A DNA stretch of 64,000 bases from Phycicoccus sonneratiae (GCF_016887965.1 NZ_JAFDVD010000007.1:186001-250000), one strand, 5' to 3'; counted from the first letter of the stretch, positions 50,369 to 60,192 are shown. The notes: generated from the letters alone by a model not told the origin. Program-made: numbers and translations.

Positions 50369-50985
50369 CGGTCGCCCGGGTCGCCGGCCGGGGTGGCGAG
50401 CCCGGCCAGGTGGGCACGGACCACCGCGGCCATCGACCCCGGGTCCACGAGACCGGGGTGCAGCACGGCGTGGAGCGCCAGGCCGTCGAGGAGGGCGTGG
50501 AGGTGGACCGCCTCCTCCTCCCGCCGCGTCGGGCCGGCCGCCGGCCGGAGCGCGGCGACCACGCGCTCGGCGAGGCGGCGCAAACCCTCGTGGGCCTCGG
50601 CCGAGACCCGGCCCAGCCGCTCGTCGGTGCGGGCGAGGGTGACCAGCTCGAGCCAGACGGCGGCCTCGGCGAGCCGCTCGGCGTCGAGCGGCAGGACCTC
50701 CCCGCAGAGGTCGGTGAGGTCGTCGAGCGTGGGGGGTCGCTCGGCACGCCATCCGGCGACGCGGGTCGCCACCCGCGCGGCGACGCGCTCGGCGACCGCC
50801 TCCATCGCGAAGGCGACGAGGTCGGCCTGGCTGGCCGCCGTGTGCCGCATCGACCCGACCGAGAGGCCCGCCTCCGCGGCCACCGACCGGACGGAGACGG
50901 CCCCCACACCGTCGCGCCGGACGACGGCGAGCAGCGCTCCGGCGATGCGCTCGCGGCGCGCGTCGTGGTCGACCACCTTCGGCAC
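50365..50985 (-). CDS. TetR-family transcriptional regulator
   Basis: The 206-aa product has the TetR HTH: RRERIAGALLAVVRRDGVGA followed by SVRSVAAEAGLSVGSMRHT. The ligand domain has the layout of actinobacterial TetR proteins with a DGLALHAVLHPGLVDP segment. It is divergent from the membrane protein gene at 51061, with a palindrome at 51025-51044 between them, so it likely represses that gene and itself. Confidence 0.93.
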   Translation of the reverse strand: MPKVVDHDARRERIAGALLAVVRRDGVGAVSVRSVAAEAGLSVGSMRHTAASQADLVAFAMEAVAERVAARVATRVAGWRAERPPTLDDLTDLCGEVLPLDAERLAEAAVWLELVTLARTDERLGRVSAEAHEGLRRLAERVVAALRPAAGPTRREEEAVHLHALLDGLALHAVLHPGLVDPGSMAAVVRAHLAGLATPAGDPGDR

Positions 50986-51024
50986 GGCCCCTGTCTACCA
51001 GTCGGTCGACGCCGTGTGCAGGAT

Positions 51025-51044
51025 TTTGATACGGTCGTACCAAA
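51025..51044. promoter_or_regulatory. Candidate TetR operator
   Basis: TTTGATACG (51025-51033) and CGTACCAAA (51036-51044) form an inverted repeat with eight of nine matches and a two-base centre. The site lies between the divergent TetR and membrane-protein genes, 17 bases before the latter's GTG. Confidence 0.65.
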
Positions 51045-51060
51045 TCGAGGAGGGGTCGTC

Positions 51061-51609
51061 GTGCTCGTCGCCGTCATCGTCACCTGCGAGGTCCTGTTCT
51101 GGGTCCTCGTCCTCGCGGGCCTGGCCGTGCGGTACCTGCTGCGCCGGCCGCGGCTCGGCGGCCGGCTGCTCGTGGCCGCGCCGCTCGTCGACCTCGTGCT
51201 GCTGGTCGCCACCGTGCTCGACCTGCGCGGCGGCGCGACGGCCACGACCGCCCACGCCCTGGCGGCGGTCTACCTCGGGGTGTCGGTGGGTTTCGGCCAC
51301 TCGATGGTGCGGTGGGCCGACGTCCGCTTCGCCCACCGGTTCGCAGGCGGTCCGGAGCCCGAGCCGCGCCCGCGCTCGGGACGCGCCCACGCCGCTCACG
51401 AGCGCCGGGGCTTCGGCCGCCACCTCCTCGCCTACGCGGTGGGGGCGGGCCTGCTCGGGGTGGCGATCCTCGTCATCGGCGACCCCGACCGCACCGGGGC
51501 GCTGCTCGGGATGCTCCGGCTGTGGAGCGTCGTCGTGGCGGTCGACGGCCTCGTCAGCCTCAGCTACACGGTGCGGCCGCGTCCCACGGGGGTCGGCGCA
51601 CGTCGGTAG
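51061..51609 (+). CDS. Four-helix membrane protein, TetR-controlled
   Basis: The 182-aa product has about four to five hydrophobic segments: VIVTCEVLFWVLVLAGLAV, LLVAAPLVDLVLLVATVL, HALAAVYLGVSVGFGHSM and the pair HLLAYAVGAGLLGVAILVI and LWSVVVAVDGLVSLSY. A loop of charged residues (AGGPEPEPRPRSGRAHAAHE) lies in the middle. GTG 51061 has GAGGAGGGG upstream. The family is not recognised; TetR partners are often exporters or membrane-stress proteins, but this is shorter than known exporters. Confidence 0.82.
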   Translation: MLVAVIVTCEVLFWVLVLAGLAVRYLLRRPRLGGRLLVAAPLVDLVLLVATVLDLRGGATATTAHALAAVYLGVSVGFGHSMVRWADVRFAHRFAGGPEPEPRPRSGRAHAAHERRGFGRHLLAYAVGAGLLGVAILVIGDPDRTGALLGMLRLWSVVVAVDGLVSLSYTVRPRPTGVGARR

Positions 51610-51618
51610 TCTCGCGGC

Positions 51619-51852
51619 ATGCCGAAGGACGCCGCCCGGGCCGCGCAGGCCGAGGAGCCGAACGCCGACGTCGCCTCGCTCGGGTACGAGCAGGCCCGCG
51701 ACGAGCTCGTCGACCTCGTCGCCCGCCTCGAGAGCGGGCAGGTCGGCATCGAGGAGAGCATGGTCCTCTGGGAGCGCGGCGAGGCCCTCGCGGCGCACTG
51801 TCGCCAGTGGCTCGACCAGGCCGAGGAGCGCATCACCGCCGGCGACGAGTGA
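51619..51852 (+). CDS. xseB: Exodeoxyribonuclease VII small subunit
   Basis: The 77-aa product has the XseB core GYEQARDELVDLVARLESGQ followed by VGIEESMVLWERGEALAAHC, a helical hairpin of the family. It assembles with XseA. It begins nine bases after the membrane protein gene, so it now depends on that gene's promoter or read-through from xseA. Confidence 0.95.
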   Translation: MPKDAARAAQAEEPNADVASLGYEQARDELVDLVARLESGQVGIEESMVLWERGEALAAHCRQWLDQAEERITAGDE

Positions 51853-51876
51853 GCCGCCGGTGGTGGGTCCGCTCCC

Positions 51877-52428
51877 TCAGTCGGTCGGACGCAGCGCGTA
51901 CGTGAGGATGACGTTGCCCACCGAGGTGGGGACGGCCTCGAGCAGCTCGAGGCGGGTCACCGGGACGGATTCGTCGAAGAGCCGGCGCCCGACGCCCACG
52001 ACCGGGTGCGTCGTGAGGATGAGCCGGTCGACGACACCCCCGAGGAAGAGCGTGCGCACCGTCTCGATGCCTCCGCCGACCGAGATGTCTCCGCCCTCCC
52101 CCTCCTTGAGTGCACGCACGTACTCGACGGGGTCCCCCTCGATGCGGGTGGCGTTCCAGCCGAGGTCGCCCTCGAGGGTGCTCGTGACGACGTGCTTGCG
52201 CAGCGGGTTGATGTACTGCGCGAACGGGTCGTCGGCGGGCATGGAGGGCCAGAACTGCGACCACTCCGTGAAGAGGGTCCGGCCGAGGACCATGTCGGTC
52301 ACCGGACCGATGACCCTGCCCATCAGCTCCCCCTCCTCGGGACCGAAGGCTCCGAACTGCCACTCGTTCGGCGACTCGGTGACCCCGTTGACGGAGCTGA
52401 AGAGGTGGGCGGTGACCGTGCGTGCCAT
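51877..52428 (-). CDS. Dihydrofolate-reductase-like (RibD C-terminal) protein
   Basis: The 183-aa product has the RibD-C fold: TVTAHLFSSVNGVTESPNEW at the start, MVLGRTLFTEWSQFWPS, KHVVTSTLEGDLGWNATRIE and GGDISVGGGIETVRTLFLGG, the NADPH-binding glycine segment. Many such proteins in actinomycetes are stand-alone reductases of unknown substrate. ATG 52428 has AGGAG six bases upstream. The 208-bp gap upstream contains only the promoter of the divergent DUF222 gene. Confidence 0.92.
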   Translation of the reverse strand: MARTVTAHLFSSVNGVTESPNEWQFGAFGPEEGELMGRVIGPVTDMVLGRTLFTEWSQFWPSMPADDPFAQYINPLRKHVVTSTLEGDLGWNATRIEGDPVEYVRALKEGEGGDISVGGGIETVRTLFLGGVVDRLILTTHPVVGVGRRLFDESVPVTRLELLEAVPTSVGNVILTYALRPTD

Positions 52429-52625
52429 GGGGAGCTCCTGCGGTGGTTCGGGTGGTTGTCCCCAGCATGGACCCGGCTCGGCACCGGAACTCATCGGAGC
52501 GCGCTGTCCGGCCTCGGCCGCTGGCTCTCGACGGGCGGTCGGGGTGCGGGCTCTCTCGGACCAAAAATGTTGTGCTGCAGCGCTTTCTCTGTGGATGACA
52601 CCTTCCGCCGGCCGGCGCTTCGAGG

Positions 52626-52631
52626 TAGAAT
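52626..52631 (+). promoter_or_regulatory. -10 element, probable leaderless start of the DUF222 gene
   Basis: TAGAAT ends five bases before the ATG at 52637, so transcription should start at or very near the start codon. No clear -35 is seen at the right distance (TTCCGC at 52603-52608 is weak). No ribosome site precedes the ATG, which agrees with a leaderless transcript. Confidence 0.45.
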
Positions 52632-52636
52632 CAGGC

Positions 52637-54082
52637 ATGGACAGGGGGACGACCAGCCGCCGCATCGCGGCACTGCGCGAGGAGTGCGCTGCGCTGGGTC
52701 GTGAGCTCGCCGACGGGGGTCGGGGACTGTCGGCGGAGGAGGCGTTCGGGCTCGCCGGGGAGGCGCAGGGGCTCGCGAACGCGGCCGATGCGCTGGTCGC
52801 CGTGGCGGGCGCCTGGGGGGCTCGGGTGGAGACGACGCTGCGGGAACCGGGTCCGTGGGAGCGGGTGCACCCGGTCGGGTTCGTCGACGCGATGGCTGCG
52901 ACGGAGATGGCGCTGGCCTGCGGGCTGACCGAGGGGGTCGCGGGTCGGAAGGCCGCGCTCGGTGCCGCCCTGGGTGAGCGGTTTCCCCTGACCCGCGACC
53001 TGCTCCTCGCCGGTGACGTGGCAGCCGTGACCGCGCACAAGGTCGTCGATGCGTGCGCCGGCCTCGACGTCGACGCGTGTGTCCGGGTCGATGCCGAGCT
53101 CGCGGGCAGGCTTCCCGCGATGAACCCCGCCCGCATCACTGGCGAGGCGCGCAGGGTCGCGTCGCGGGTCGCTGCGGACCAGGTCGCCGCGCACGTGGCA
53201 TTGCGGAAGCGTGGCCGCTGTGTGGAGACGAGGGCGGGCGAGGACGGGCTGACGGACTGGTTCGCCACCCTCCCGACCGCCACCAGTGCCGCGATGTGGT
53301 CCGCGGTCGAGCAGCTCGCGGGCGAGTACCGAGGCCTCGACGACACGCTCTCGCTCCCGGAGTCGAGGGCGGACGCGCTGACCGACCTGGTGCTGCGGAA
53401 CGTGACCGTGACGGCGCAAGTCACCCTTGGAGTCCCGGTCGTCACCGACCGGCCCGCACCCGAACCGGTTGCCGGTGAGCGGTTCCGGGTCGACTGGGAC
53501 GACGACGACACCCTGATCGACCACGTCACGGGTCAGGAGGTCCGCTACGGCGACCTCGACCCGGCCTCCCGCGAGGAGCTCTCCTGGATCGAGGAACCTC
53601 CCGAGCTCGTCGGCGACTGCGCCGACACCATGGCCGAGGTCACGCCCGGGTTCGCCGTCTCCGGCACCCACGTCCCCAACCTCGGCTGGGTCGAGCCCGC
53701 GACCCTGGCCAACCTCCTGAAGCTGCTGCCGTTCGAGGTCTCCCGGGCGGTGCTCGAGGCCGACACCGGCACCCTCGCCAGCCTCACCACCAGCGCCTAC
53801 CGCCCCCCGAAAGCCATGCAGGAGTTCGTGAAGACCAGGGACGGCACCTGCCGCATGTGGGGCTGCACCCGCCCCGCCGAACGCTGCGACCTCGACCACG
53901 CCAGAGCCTGGCCCGACGGACAGACCACCCCCACCGGCCTGGAAGCGCTCTGCCGGCGCCACCACCGCTTCAAGCAACACGCCCGCTGGCGACCCGCCCT
54001 CGATTCCGACGGCACCATCACCTGGCACGGACCGAACGGCGCCACCCGCACCACCGAACCCCAGCACCGCCTCCTGCCCTGA
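52637..54082 (+). CDS. DUF222/HNH endonuclease-domain protein (13E12 repeat type)
   Basis: The 481-aa product has an N-terminal DUF222 domain (GLANAADALVAVAGAWGARV; RDLLLAGDVAAVTAHKVVDA) and a C-terminal HNH domain with RDGTCRMWGC, CDLDHARAWPDG, and LCRRHHRFKQH, all zinc Cys/His residues present. Such proteins are multicopy in actinobacteria and match the 13E12 repeat family of mycobacteria; they may be selfish or defence elements, and their function is unproven. Confidence 0.93.
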   Translation: MDRGTTSRRIAALREECAALGRELADGGRGLSAEEAFGLAGEAQGLANAADALVAVAGAWGARVETTLREPGPWERVHPVGFVDAMAATEMALACGLTEGVAGRKAALGAALGERFPLTRDLLLAGDVAAVTAHKVVDACAGLDVDACVRVDAELAGRLPAMNPARITGEARRVASRVAADQVAAHVALRKRGRCVETRAGEDGLTDWFATLPTATSAAMWSAVEQLAGEYRGLDDTLSLPESRADALTDLVLRNVTVTAQVTLGVPVVTDRPAPEPVAGERFRVDWDDDDTLIDHVTGQEVRYGDLDPASREELSWIEEPPELVGDCADTMAEVTPGFAVSGTHVPNLGWVEPATLANLLKLLPFEVSRAVLEADTGTLASLTTSAYRPPKAMQEFVKTRDGTCRMWGCTRPAERCDLDHARAWPDGQTTPTGLEALCRRHHRFKQHARWRPALDSDGTITWHGPNGATRTTEPQHRLLP

Positions 54083-54105
54083 CCCGGCCCGGCTACAGTC
54101 CGGGC

Positions 54106-54963
54106 ATGGTCGCGGGGATCGTCGTGCACTTCCATCCGGGACGACCACACGACGACGGCACGGTCATCGACGCCATCGCGGCCTCGGACCGGTACCGCAG
54201 CCAGTGGGAGACCCGGACGTCGAACGGCGGCCTGACCGCCGTCCCCGGAGGCGCCCGGTGGCGCTGGGAGAGCCGCCTCTTCGACGGCCGGTACGACGAC
54301 GCCGACCCGACCACCCGCCCCGTGTACGGCGCGTTCAACCGCCGTGACGACTCCTACGGCGGGTCACCGCGGTTCGGGTCGGCCCACCTGCGGCTGCGGC
54401 CCGAGGTGCTGGACCGGGCCACCTTCTGCTGGCCCGACAGCGTCTTCCACCCGACGGCCGTCGGCGGGCCGGAGCGGCTCGACGAGCTCTGCCGACTCGC
54501 GGACGCCGGGGTGCACGACCCCACGCTGCTGCCCGAGGAGGCAGCGGGCCTCCCGCTCGACGACCCCCTGAACGACTACGTCGAGGCCCACGTCCACGGT
54601 GGGCTCGTCATCGCCCGGGACGTGGAGGCCGTGGTCGTCGACCCCAGCGACCGTGAGGCCCACGCGGAGGCGCTCGACCGGCTCGGCTGCCGCATCGAGG
54701 AGCACCCCGGCTACCGGGTGACCGCCGAGTCCATCGACCCGACGTACCGGGGTCCGGTGCCGGTGGAGCTCGCGCGCAGCCTCGGCGGTGAGATCACCCC
54801 GGCGCGGCTCGGTGAGGTCTGGCAGACGGCCGACCCGCAGGCGGTCAAGTGGCTCTGGCACTGCTTGGCCCGGTTCGGCCGCCGAGGGCTCGGACCCAGC
54901 GGCTCCCCCGGCTCCTCGTCCGCCGGCGGTCAGCGGGCGGCCTGGCGGCAGGCGCGCAGGTAG
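54106..54963 (+). CDS. DUF3626 family protein
   Basis: The 285-aa product starts GIVVHFHPGRPHDDGTVIDA and contains YRSQWETRTSNGGLTAVPGG, RPVYGAFNRRDDSYGGSPRF, GSAHLRLRPEVLDRATFCW and DYVEAHVHGGLVIARDVEAV, the pattern of DUF3626. The several conserved His, Arg and Glu residues suggest an enzyme, but no activity is known to me. The C-terminus overlaps the convergent DUF1990 gene by 34 bases. Confidence 0.85.
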   Translation: MVAGIVVHFHPGRPHDDGTVIDAIAASDRYRSQWETRTSNGGLTAVPGGARWRWESRLFDGRYDDADPTTRPVYGAFNRRDDSYGGSPRFGSAHLRLRPEVLDRATFCWPDSVFHPTAVGGPERLDELCRLADAGVHDPTLLPEEAAGLPLDDPLNDYVEAHVHGGLVIARDVEAVVVDPSDREAHAEALDRLGCRIEEHPGYRVTAESIDPTYRGPVPVELARSLGGEITPARLGEVWQTADPQAVKWLWHCLARFGRRGLGPSGSPGSSSAGGQRAAWRQARR

Positions 54964-55463
54964 CGGCCGGCCATCCACGCCTGCACCCCACGGGTCACCG
55001 GCCCACCGAGCCGGGCCGCCCGGGAGGCCGCCGTCACGGTGAAGCGCACCCGCCCGTCCGGCTCCTCGGTGAGCACGAAGCTCTCCTCACCGTCCTCGGG
55101 ATGGCCGGGCAGGGTGCCGTAGGCGAACCCGCGTCGCCCCGGCTCGTCGAACACCTCGACCACGCGCAGCGGGGCGCGCCACCCGACCGGTCCCACCCCG
55201 ATCAGGAGTTCGGCGACGACGCCGGGCTCGACCCGCGGCGCGCAGGCCCGCACCCCGAGGCCGGCACCCGTCTGGACGCCCCAACGCAGGAGCACCTCGG
55301 CGCAGGCGTCGAGCGCGGCATCACCCATCACGAGGGACCTGGAGAGCACGTCGAACCCGGGCCGCGAGGTCCCCGCGAAGCCGCCGGGCGAGTCGTACGT
55401 GAGCGGCAGGGCGCGCAGGGTCGTGACGCGCTCGGCGTCGAGGAAAGCGACGCCCCGCGTCAC
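54930..55463 (-). CDS. DUF1990 family protein
   Basis: The 177-aa product matches DUF1990: LTYDSPGGFAG, FDVLSRSLVMGDAALDACAE, LLRWGVQTGAGLGV, GFAYGTLPGHPEDGEESFVL and TVTAASRAARLGGPVTRGVQ. Function is unknown. The GTG start at 55463 overlaps the stop of the DUF4245 gene (GTGA 55460-55463), so they are co-translated. Confidence 0.87.
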   Translation of the reverse strand: MTRGVAFLDAERVTTLRALPLTYDSPGGFAGTSRPGFDVLSRSLVMGDAALDACAEVLLRWGVQTGAGLGVRACAPRVEPGVVAELLIGVGPVGWRAPLRVVEVFDEPGRRGFAYGTLPGHPEDGEESFVLTEEPDGRVRFTVTAASRAARLGGPVTRGVQAWMAGRYLRACRQAAR

Positions 55464-56062
55464 CGAACCGGCTGGAGCGACTCGATGTACGTCGCCATGT
55501 CCTCGAAGCTCGCCGTGCCGGTGACGAGCGTCGCGAGCTCGCCGGACCCCGGCTCCGGCACCGAGAGCAGGCTGTTCTGGACCTTGTTGTCCCGCACGTA
55601 CTTCTCCCACGTGCGCCCGGCGACCTCCATCGTCCCCTCGCGCGGGGCCCGGTTGGTCTGCGCGGCGATCCAGGCGCGGCTCGGGTCCTGCGTCTGCTCG
55701 ACGGCGACGAAGGTGTCGGAGGGCGTGCGGTAGCCCACGTGCCACGTCATGAAGCCGTCCGTGACGCCGACGTAGCGGACCGAGGTGGGGCTCCACCCGG
55801 ACGGCAGGTCCACGGGCTCGACGATCGGCCAGCCGGACTGCTGCTTCACCTCGAGGGCCTTGGCGTGCACGTCGACCGGCGGCCCGCCGACGCTGTCGAC
55901 GCGCGGCACGAGGAGGACGAGCAGCAGCACCATGCCGAGCACCGCGAGGAGCGAGTAGACGAGGTTCTTCGTCGACCCCATCGAGTAGCGGCTCCGCGGC
56001 GGGGGCGCGTCGGCCGCCGGCGCGTCGGGCGGCGGCGCACCGGGCGTGCTGGGCGTGGTCAC
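55460..56062 (-). CDS. DUF4245 family single-pass membrane protein
   Basis: The 200-aa product has a proline- and alanine-rich cytoplasmic tail, one membrane helix (LVYSLLAVLGMVLLLVLLVP, about residues 36-55) and an exported domain (VDLPSGWSPTSVRYVG; WHVGYRTPSDTFVAVEQTQD), as in DUF4245. The family is actinobacterial and uncharacterised. It starts at GTG 56062 and is divergent from the kinase at 56186, with no clear operator in the 123-bp gap. Confidence 0.88.
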   Translation of the reverse strand: MTTPSTPGAPPPDAPAADAPPPRSRYSMGSTKNLVYSLLAVLGMVLLLVLLVPRVDSVGGPPVDVHAKALEVKQQSGWPIVEPVDLPSGWSPTSVRYVGVTDGFMTWHVGYRTPSDTFVAVEQTQDPSRAWIAAQTNRAPREGTMEVAGRTWEKYVRDNKVQNSLLSVPEPGSGELATLVTGTASFEDMATYIESLQPVR

Positions 56063-56185
56063 CCCACCATCGTCGCCGACGGACCCCGCAGACTCCCAAT
56101 CCGTCGCGGCGATAGGGTTTGACCGCCGCCCGCGACCACCCGGCCGCGCCACGCGGCGCATCGCCTGCAGAGAGGTTGGGATGCC

Positions 56186-57115
56186 GTGAGCGCCACCGCG
56201 CCGCCGGTCGTCGTCGTCGGCGAGCTGCTCGTCGACATCGTCAGCTACCCCGACGGGAGCACCGCGGAGCACGTCGGCGGCTCGCCGGCCAACGTCGCCC
56301 TCGGGCTGGCCCGCCTCGGCCACGACACCCACTTCGCCTGCCTCGTCGGGGAGGACACCCGCGGCCACCGCTGCGCCGAGCACGTCGAGTCCGGCGGCGT
56401 GCACCTCCTGCCGGGCAGCCGCAGCGCCGAGCACCCCACCTCCACCGCCCTCGCGACCATCGACGACTCCGGCGCCGCCTCCTACGTCTTCGACCTGCAC
56501 TGGAACCTCCCGCCGGTGCAGCTGCCCGACGGCACCGCCCACCTGCACACCGGCTCGATCGCCACCACCCTCGAGCCCGGCGAGGCCGAGGTCACCGCCG
56601 CCGTCCTGCGCGCCCGCGAGCACGGCACCGTCTCGTACGACCCCAACATGCGCCCGACGATCATGGGCGACGTCGAGGGCGTGCGCCCCCGCGTCGAGGA
56701 GCTCGTCGCGCTCGCCGACGTCGTCAAGTGCTCCGAGGACGACATCGAGTGGCTCTACCCCGGCGAGAGCGCCTCCGCGGTGATGGCCCGCTGGGCCGCG
56801 CTCGGGGCCTCGCTCACCGTCGTCACCCTCGGCGGCGCCGGCGTCGTCTGGCGGGCCGCGTCCGGCGAGGAGGGCCGCGCCGCCGCCCGCATCAAGGACG
56901 TCGTCGACACGGTGGGCGCCGGCGACTCGTTCATGGCCGGCCTCGTGTCCGGCCTCCTCGACGACGGCCTGCTCGGCAGCACCGACGCCCGCACCCGCCT
57001 GGCCGCCGCGACCCTCGCCGACGTCCAGCCCGCCGTCGACCGTGCCCTGGCCACGAGCGGCGTCACCGTCCGCCACGCCGGCGCGTACGCGCCCACGCGA
57101 GAGGAGATCCGATGA
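56186..57115 (+). CDS. PfkB-family carbohydrate kinase
   Basis: The 309-aa product has [17 protein letters not shown], the [15 protein letters not shown] substrate-binding signature and [13 protein letters not shown], the PfkB ATP/anion-hole signature with catalytic Asp. The form resembles fructokinase or ribokinase. It is the first gene of a run of six plus-strand genes, coupled to the fumarase by an ATGA overlap. Start GTG 56186 was chosen because the nearby ATG is out of frame. Confidence 0.92.
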   Translation: MSATAPPVVVVGELLVDIVSYPDGSTAEHVGGSPANVALGLARLGHDTHFACLVGEDTRGHRCAEHVESGGVHLLPGSRSAEHPTSTALATIDDSGAASYVFDLHWNLPPVQLPDGTAHLHTGSIATTLEPGEAEVTAAVLRAREHGTVSYDPNMRPTIMGDVEGVRPRVEELVALADVVKCSEDDIEWLYPGESASAVMARWAALGASLTVVTLGGAGVVWRAASGEEGRAAARIKDVVDTVGAGDSFMAGLVSGLLDDGLLGSTDARTRLAAATLADVQPAVDRALATSGVTVRHAGAYAPTREEIR

Positions 57116-58815
57116 CCGAGTTCGCCTACGAGGACCTCCTGCCCGTCGGCGCCGACGAGACCCCCTACCGGCTGCTCACCACCGAGGGTGTCGAGGTCGT
57201 CGAGGGCCCGGGCGGCCGGCGCTTCCTCCAGGTCTCCCCCGAGGCCCTGCGCCTGCTCAGCGAGACCGCGATGCACGACATCGCGCACTACCTGCGTCCC
57301 GCCCACCTCCAGCAGCTGGCGAACATCCTCGCCGACCCCGAGGCGAGCAACAACGACCAGTTCGTCGCGCTCGACCTCCTGAAGAACGCCAACATCGCCG
57401 CCGGCGGCATCCTCCCGATGTGCCAGGACACCGGCACGGCCATCGTCATGGGCAAGCGCGGCCAGCACGTGCTCACCGAGGGCACCGACGAGGAGGCACT
57501 GAGTCGCGGTGTCTACGACGCCTACACGCGGCTCAACCTCCGCTACAGCCAGATGGCCCCGGTCACCACGTGGGAGGAGCGCAACACCGGCTCGAACCTC
57601 CCTGCACAGGTCGAGCTGTACGCCGACACCGCCCCCGGGCACGAGACCACCTACAAGTTCCTCTTCATGGCCAAGGGTGGCGGCAGCGCCAACAAGTCGT
57701 TCCTCTTCCAGGAGACCAAGGCGATCCTCAACCCGGACGCGATGATGCGCTTCCTCGACGAGAAGCTGCGCGGCCTCGGCACGGCGGCCTGCCCGCCGTA
57801 CCACCTCGCCATCGTCATCGGCGGCACGAGCGCCGAGTTCGCCCTCAAGACAGCGAAGTACGCGAGCGCGAAGTACCTCGACCACCTGCCGAAGCAGGGC
57901 GACCCCGCCACCGGCCACGGCTTCCGCGACACCGAGCTCGAGGAGCGCGTCCTCGAGCTCACCCGCCGGTTCGGCATCGGGGCGCAGTTCGGCGGCAAGT
58001 ACTTCTGCCACGACGTCCGGGTCGTCCGGCTCCCCCGCCACGGCGCGAGCCTGCCGGTCGCCATCGCGGTCTCGTGCTCGGCCGACCGGCAGGTGCTCGG
58101 AAAGGTCACGCCCGAGGGCGTGTTCATCGAGCAGCTCGAGACCGACCCCGCGCGCTTCCTGCCCGAGCAGACCCACGACGGCCTCGACGACGCCCACGGC
58201 GTGTCCGGCACGGGCGCCGGCGCGGTCGTCGACGTCGACCTCAACCGGCCGATGGACCAGATCCTCGCCGAGCTGACGCAGTACCCCGTCAAGACCCGGC
58301 TCAGCCTCACCGGCCCGCTCGTCGTCGCGCGCGACATCGCGCACGCGAAGATCAAGGAGCGGCTCGACGCCGGCGAGGAGATGCCCCAGTACCTCAAGGA
58401 CCACCCCGTCTACTACGCCGGCCCGGCCAAGACCCCCGAGGGGATGCCGTCCGGCAGCTTCGGCCCGACGACGGCCGGCCGGATGGACTCCTACGTCGAG
58501 CAGTTCCAGGCCGCGGGCGGCTCGATGGTCATGCTCGCCAAGGGCAACCGCAGCCAGCAGGTCACCGACGCCTGCAGGGCCCACGGCGGCTTCTACCTCG
58601 GGTCCATCGGCGGCCCGGCCGCCCGCCTCGCCCAGGACTGCATCAAGAGCGTCGAGGTGCTCGAGTACCCCGAGCTCGGGATGGAGGCGGTCTGGAAGAT
58701 CGAGGTCGAGGACTTCCCCGCGTTCATCGTCGTCGACGACAAGGGCGAGGACTTCTTCGCCGCCGTGACCAAGCCCGTCGCGTTCACCATCGAGAAGAGG
58801 ACCGGACTCCTGTGA
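57112..58815 (+). CDS. Class I (iron-sulfur) fumarate hydratase
   Basis: The 567-aa product contains both FumA-type domains. Cluster cysteines are in [31 protein letters not shown] and [12 protein letters not shown], and the substrate segments include [16 protein letters not shown] and [15 protein letters not shown]. It interconverts fumarate and malate and is oxygen sensitive. Actinomycetes often also carry class II FumC, so this may serve under iron-rich or low-oxygen conditions. It starts at ATG 57112, overlapping the kinase stop. Confidence 0.96.
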   Translation: MTEFAYEDLLPVGADETPYRLLTTEGVEVVEGPGGRRFLQVSPEALRLLSETAMHDIAHYLRPAHLQQLANILADPEASNNDQFVALDLLKNANIAAGGILPMCQDTGTAIVMGKRGQHVLTEGTDEEALSRGVYDAYTRLNLRYSQMAPVTTWEERNTGSNLPAQVELYADTAPGHETTYKFLFMAKGGGSANKSFLFQETKAILNPDAMMRFLDEKLRGLGTAACPPYHLAIVIGGTSAEFALKTAKYASAKYLDHLPKQGDPATGHGFRDTELEERVLELTRRFGIGAQFGGKYFCHDVRVVRLPRHGASLPVAIAVSCSADRQVLGKVTPEGVFIEQLETDPARFLPEQTHDGLDDAHGVSGTGAGAVVDVDLNRPMDQILAELTQYPVKTRLSLTGPLVVARDIAHAKIKERLDAGEEMPQYLKDHPVYYAGPAKTPEGMPSGSFGPTTAGRMDSYVEQFQAAGGSMVMLAKGNRSQQVTDACRAHGGFYLGSIGGPAARLAQDCIKSVEVLEYPELGMEAVWKIEVEDFPAFIVVDDKGEDFFAAVTKPVAFTIEKRTGLL

Positions 58816-59345
58816 CCGAGACCCCCAGCACGCCCAGCACGGCCGGCGCCCCCGCCGACTTCGACGACCTGCTCGCCGCCAACGACGAGTTCGCGGCCTC
58901 CTTCGACCTCGCCGGCTTCGACGGCGTCGCGAGGGCCGGCGTCGCCATCGTCACGTGCATGGACTCGCGCATCGCCCCGCTCGCGATGCTCGGCCTGCAC
59001 CCCGGCGACGCGAAGATCTTCCGCAACCCCGGGGGCCGGGTCACGCCGCAGGCCCTCGAGGCGCTGGTCCTCGCCGTGCACCTGCTGAACGTCGACCGCA
59101 TCCTCGTCATCCCGCACACCCGCTGCGCCGTCGCCTCGAGCACCGAGGAGGAGCTCCAGCAGCGGGTCGGCGAGTCGGCCGGCGTCGACGCCTCGTGGCA
59201 CGACTTCAACGTCGTCGCCGACCAGCAGGCCGCGCTCGAGCACGACGTCCACGTCCTGCGCTCGCACCCGCTCATCGGGAAGCGCGCCCTCGTCGGCGGG
59301 TTCATGTACGACGTCGACTCCGGCCGGATCAACCGGCTGGCGTGA
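58812..59345 (+). CDS. Beta-class carbonic anhydrase-like protein
   Basis: The 177-aa product has the beta-CA zinc motifs [11 protein letters not shown] (Cys, with the Asp-Arg dyad) and HTRCAVASS (His and Cys), plus [16 protein letters not shown]. Length is at the short end, as in small actinobacterial CA-like proteins. It would interconvert CO2 and bicarbonate. The GTG start overlaps the fumarase stop (GTGA). Confidence 0.93.
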   Translation: MTETPSTPSTAGAPADFDDLLAANDEFAASFDLAGFDGVARAGVAIVTCMDSRIAPLAMLGLHPGDAKIFRNPGGRVTPQALEALVLAVHLLNVDRILVIPHTRCAVASSTEEELQQRVGESAGVDASWHDFNVVADQQAALEHDVHVLRSHPLIGKRALVGGFMYDVDSGRINRLA

Positions 59346-60181
59346 GGGCCACCCTCGAGGCGATCGCGCTCCACCCGGTCAAGAGCACGGGGGTCCGCCC
59401 CGTGCAGCGCGCCACCGTGGAGGGCTGGGGCCTGCGCGGCGACCGCCGCTGGATGGTCGTCGACGCCACCGGAGAGTGCCTCACCGCGCGCGAGCACCAC
59501 GGGCTGTTCGCCCTCACCGCGGACACCCCGGACACCGACCCCGACCTCCCGGGAGCGTTGCGGATCAACGCTCCCGGTCACCCGACCCTCGACCTCGAGG
59601 TGCCGCACGCGGACCCCGAGCCGGTGACGGTGCACGGACGTCCGCTCACCGGCCGCGACGCCGGCGCAGCCGCGACGAGCTGGCTGCGCGGCGCCCTCGG
59701 CCGCGACGACGTCCGCCTCGTGCACGTCGCCGACCCGCGTCCGCTCAACCCGGCCCACGCGAACCCCGGGGAGGCCACCGCCTTCGCCGACGGCTACCCC
59801 GTCACCCTCGCCTCGGCGGCCTCCCTGCGCCGGCTGCGCGACTGGGTCACCGAGACCGCCCTCGAGCGCGGCGAGGAGCCGGTCGACGTCACCGCCACCC
59901 GGTTCCGCCCCAACCTCCTCGTCGACGGCGACCTCGAACCCTTCGAGGAGGACGCCTGGGCCCGCGTCACCGTGGGCGCGGTCACCTTCCGCGTCGTCAA
60001 GCCCGTCGACCGCTGCGTGATGACGACCATCGACCCCACGACCCTCGCGAGCGGTCACGAGCCGATCCGCACCCTCGCCCACCACCGCCGCTGGGACGGG
60101 GCCACGTGGTTCGCGGTGCAGCTCGTGCCCGAGGTCGTCGGCGAGGTCCGTGTCGGTGACGAGGTGCTCCCCGGCCGGTAG
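59342..60181 (+). CDS. MOSC domain protein (YcbX-like)
   Basis: The 279-aa product has an N-terminal MOSC beta-barrel (LEAIALHPVKSTGV; RGDRRWMVVD) and a C-terminal MOSC domain (TATRFRPNLLVDGDLEPFEE; VKPVDRCVMTTIDP) with the conserved Cys that would hold a molybdenum or sulfur ligand. YcbX-type proteins reduce N-hydroxylated bases with molybdopterin cofactor. It overlaps the upstream stop by GTGA. Confidence 0.92.
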   Translation: MRATLEAIALHPVKSTGVRPVQRATVEGWGLRGDRRWMVVDATGECLTAREHHGLFALTADTPDTDPDLPGALRINAPGHPTLDLEVPHADPEPVTVHGRPLTGRDAGAAATSWLRGALGRDDVRLVHVADPRPLNPAHANPGEATAFADGYPVTLASAASLRRLRDWVTETALERGEEPVDVTATRFRPNLLVDGDLEPFEEDAWARVTVGAVTFRVVKPVDRCVMTTIDPTTLASGHEPIRTLAHHRRWDGATWFAVQLVPEVVGEVRVGDEVLPGR

Positions 60182-60192
60182 GTTGGCGAGGC

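Noticed and set aside
52561-52600. A+T-rich patch upstream of the DUF222 gene as an insertion scar
   Set aside because: It is short, has no flanking direct repeat or inverted repeat, and may simply be the promoter region.
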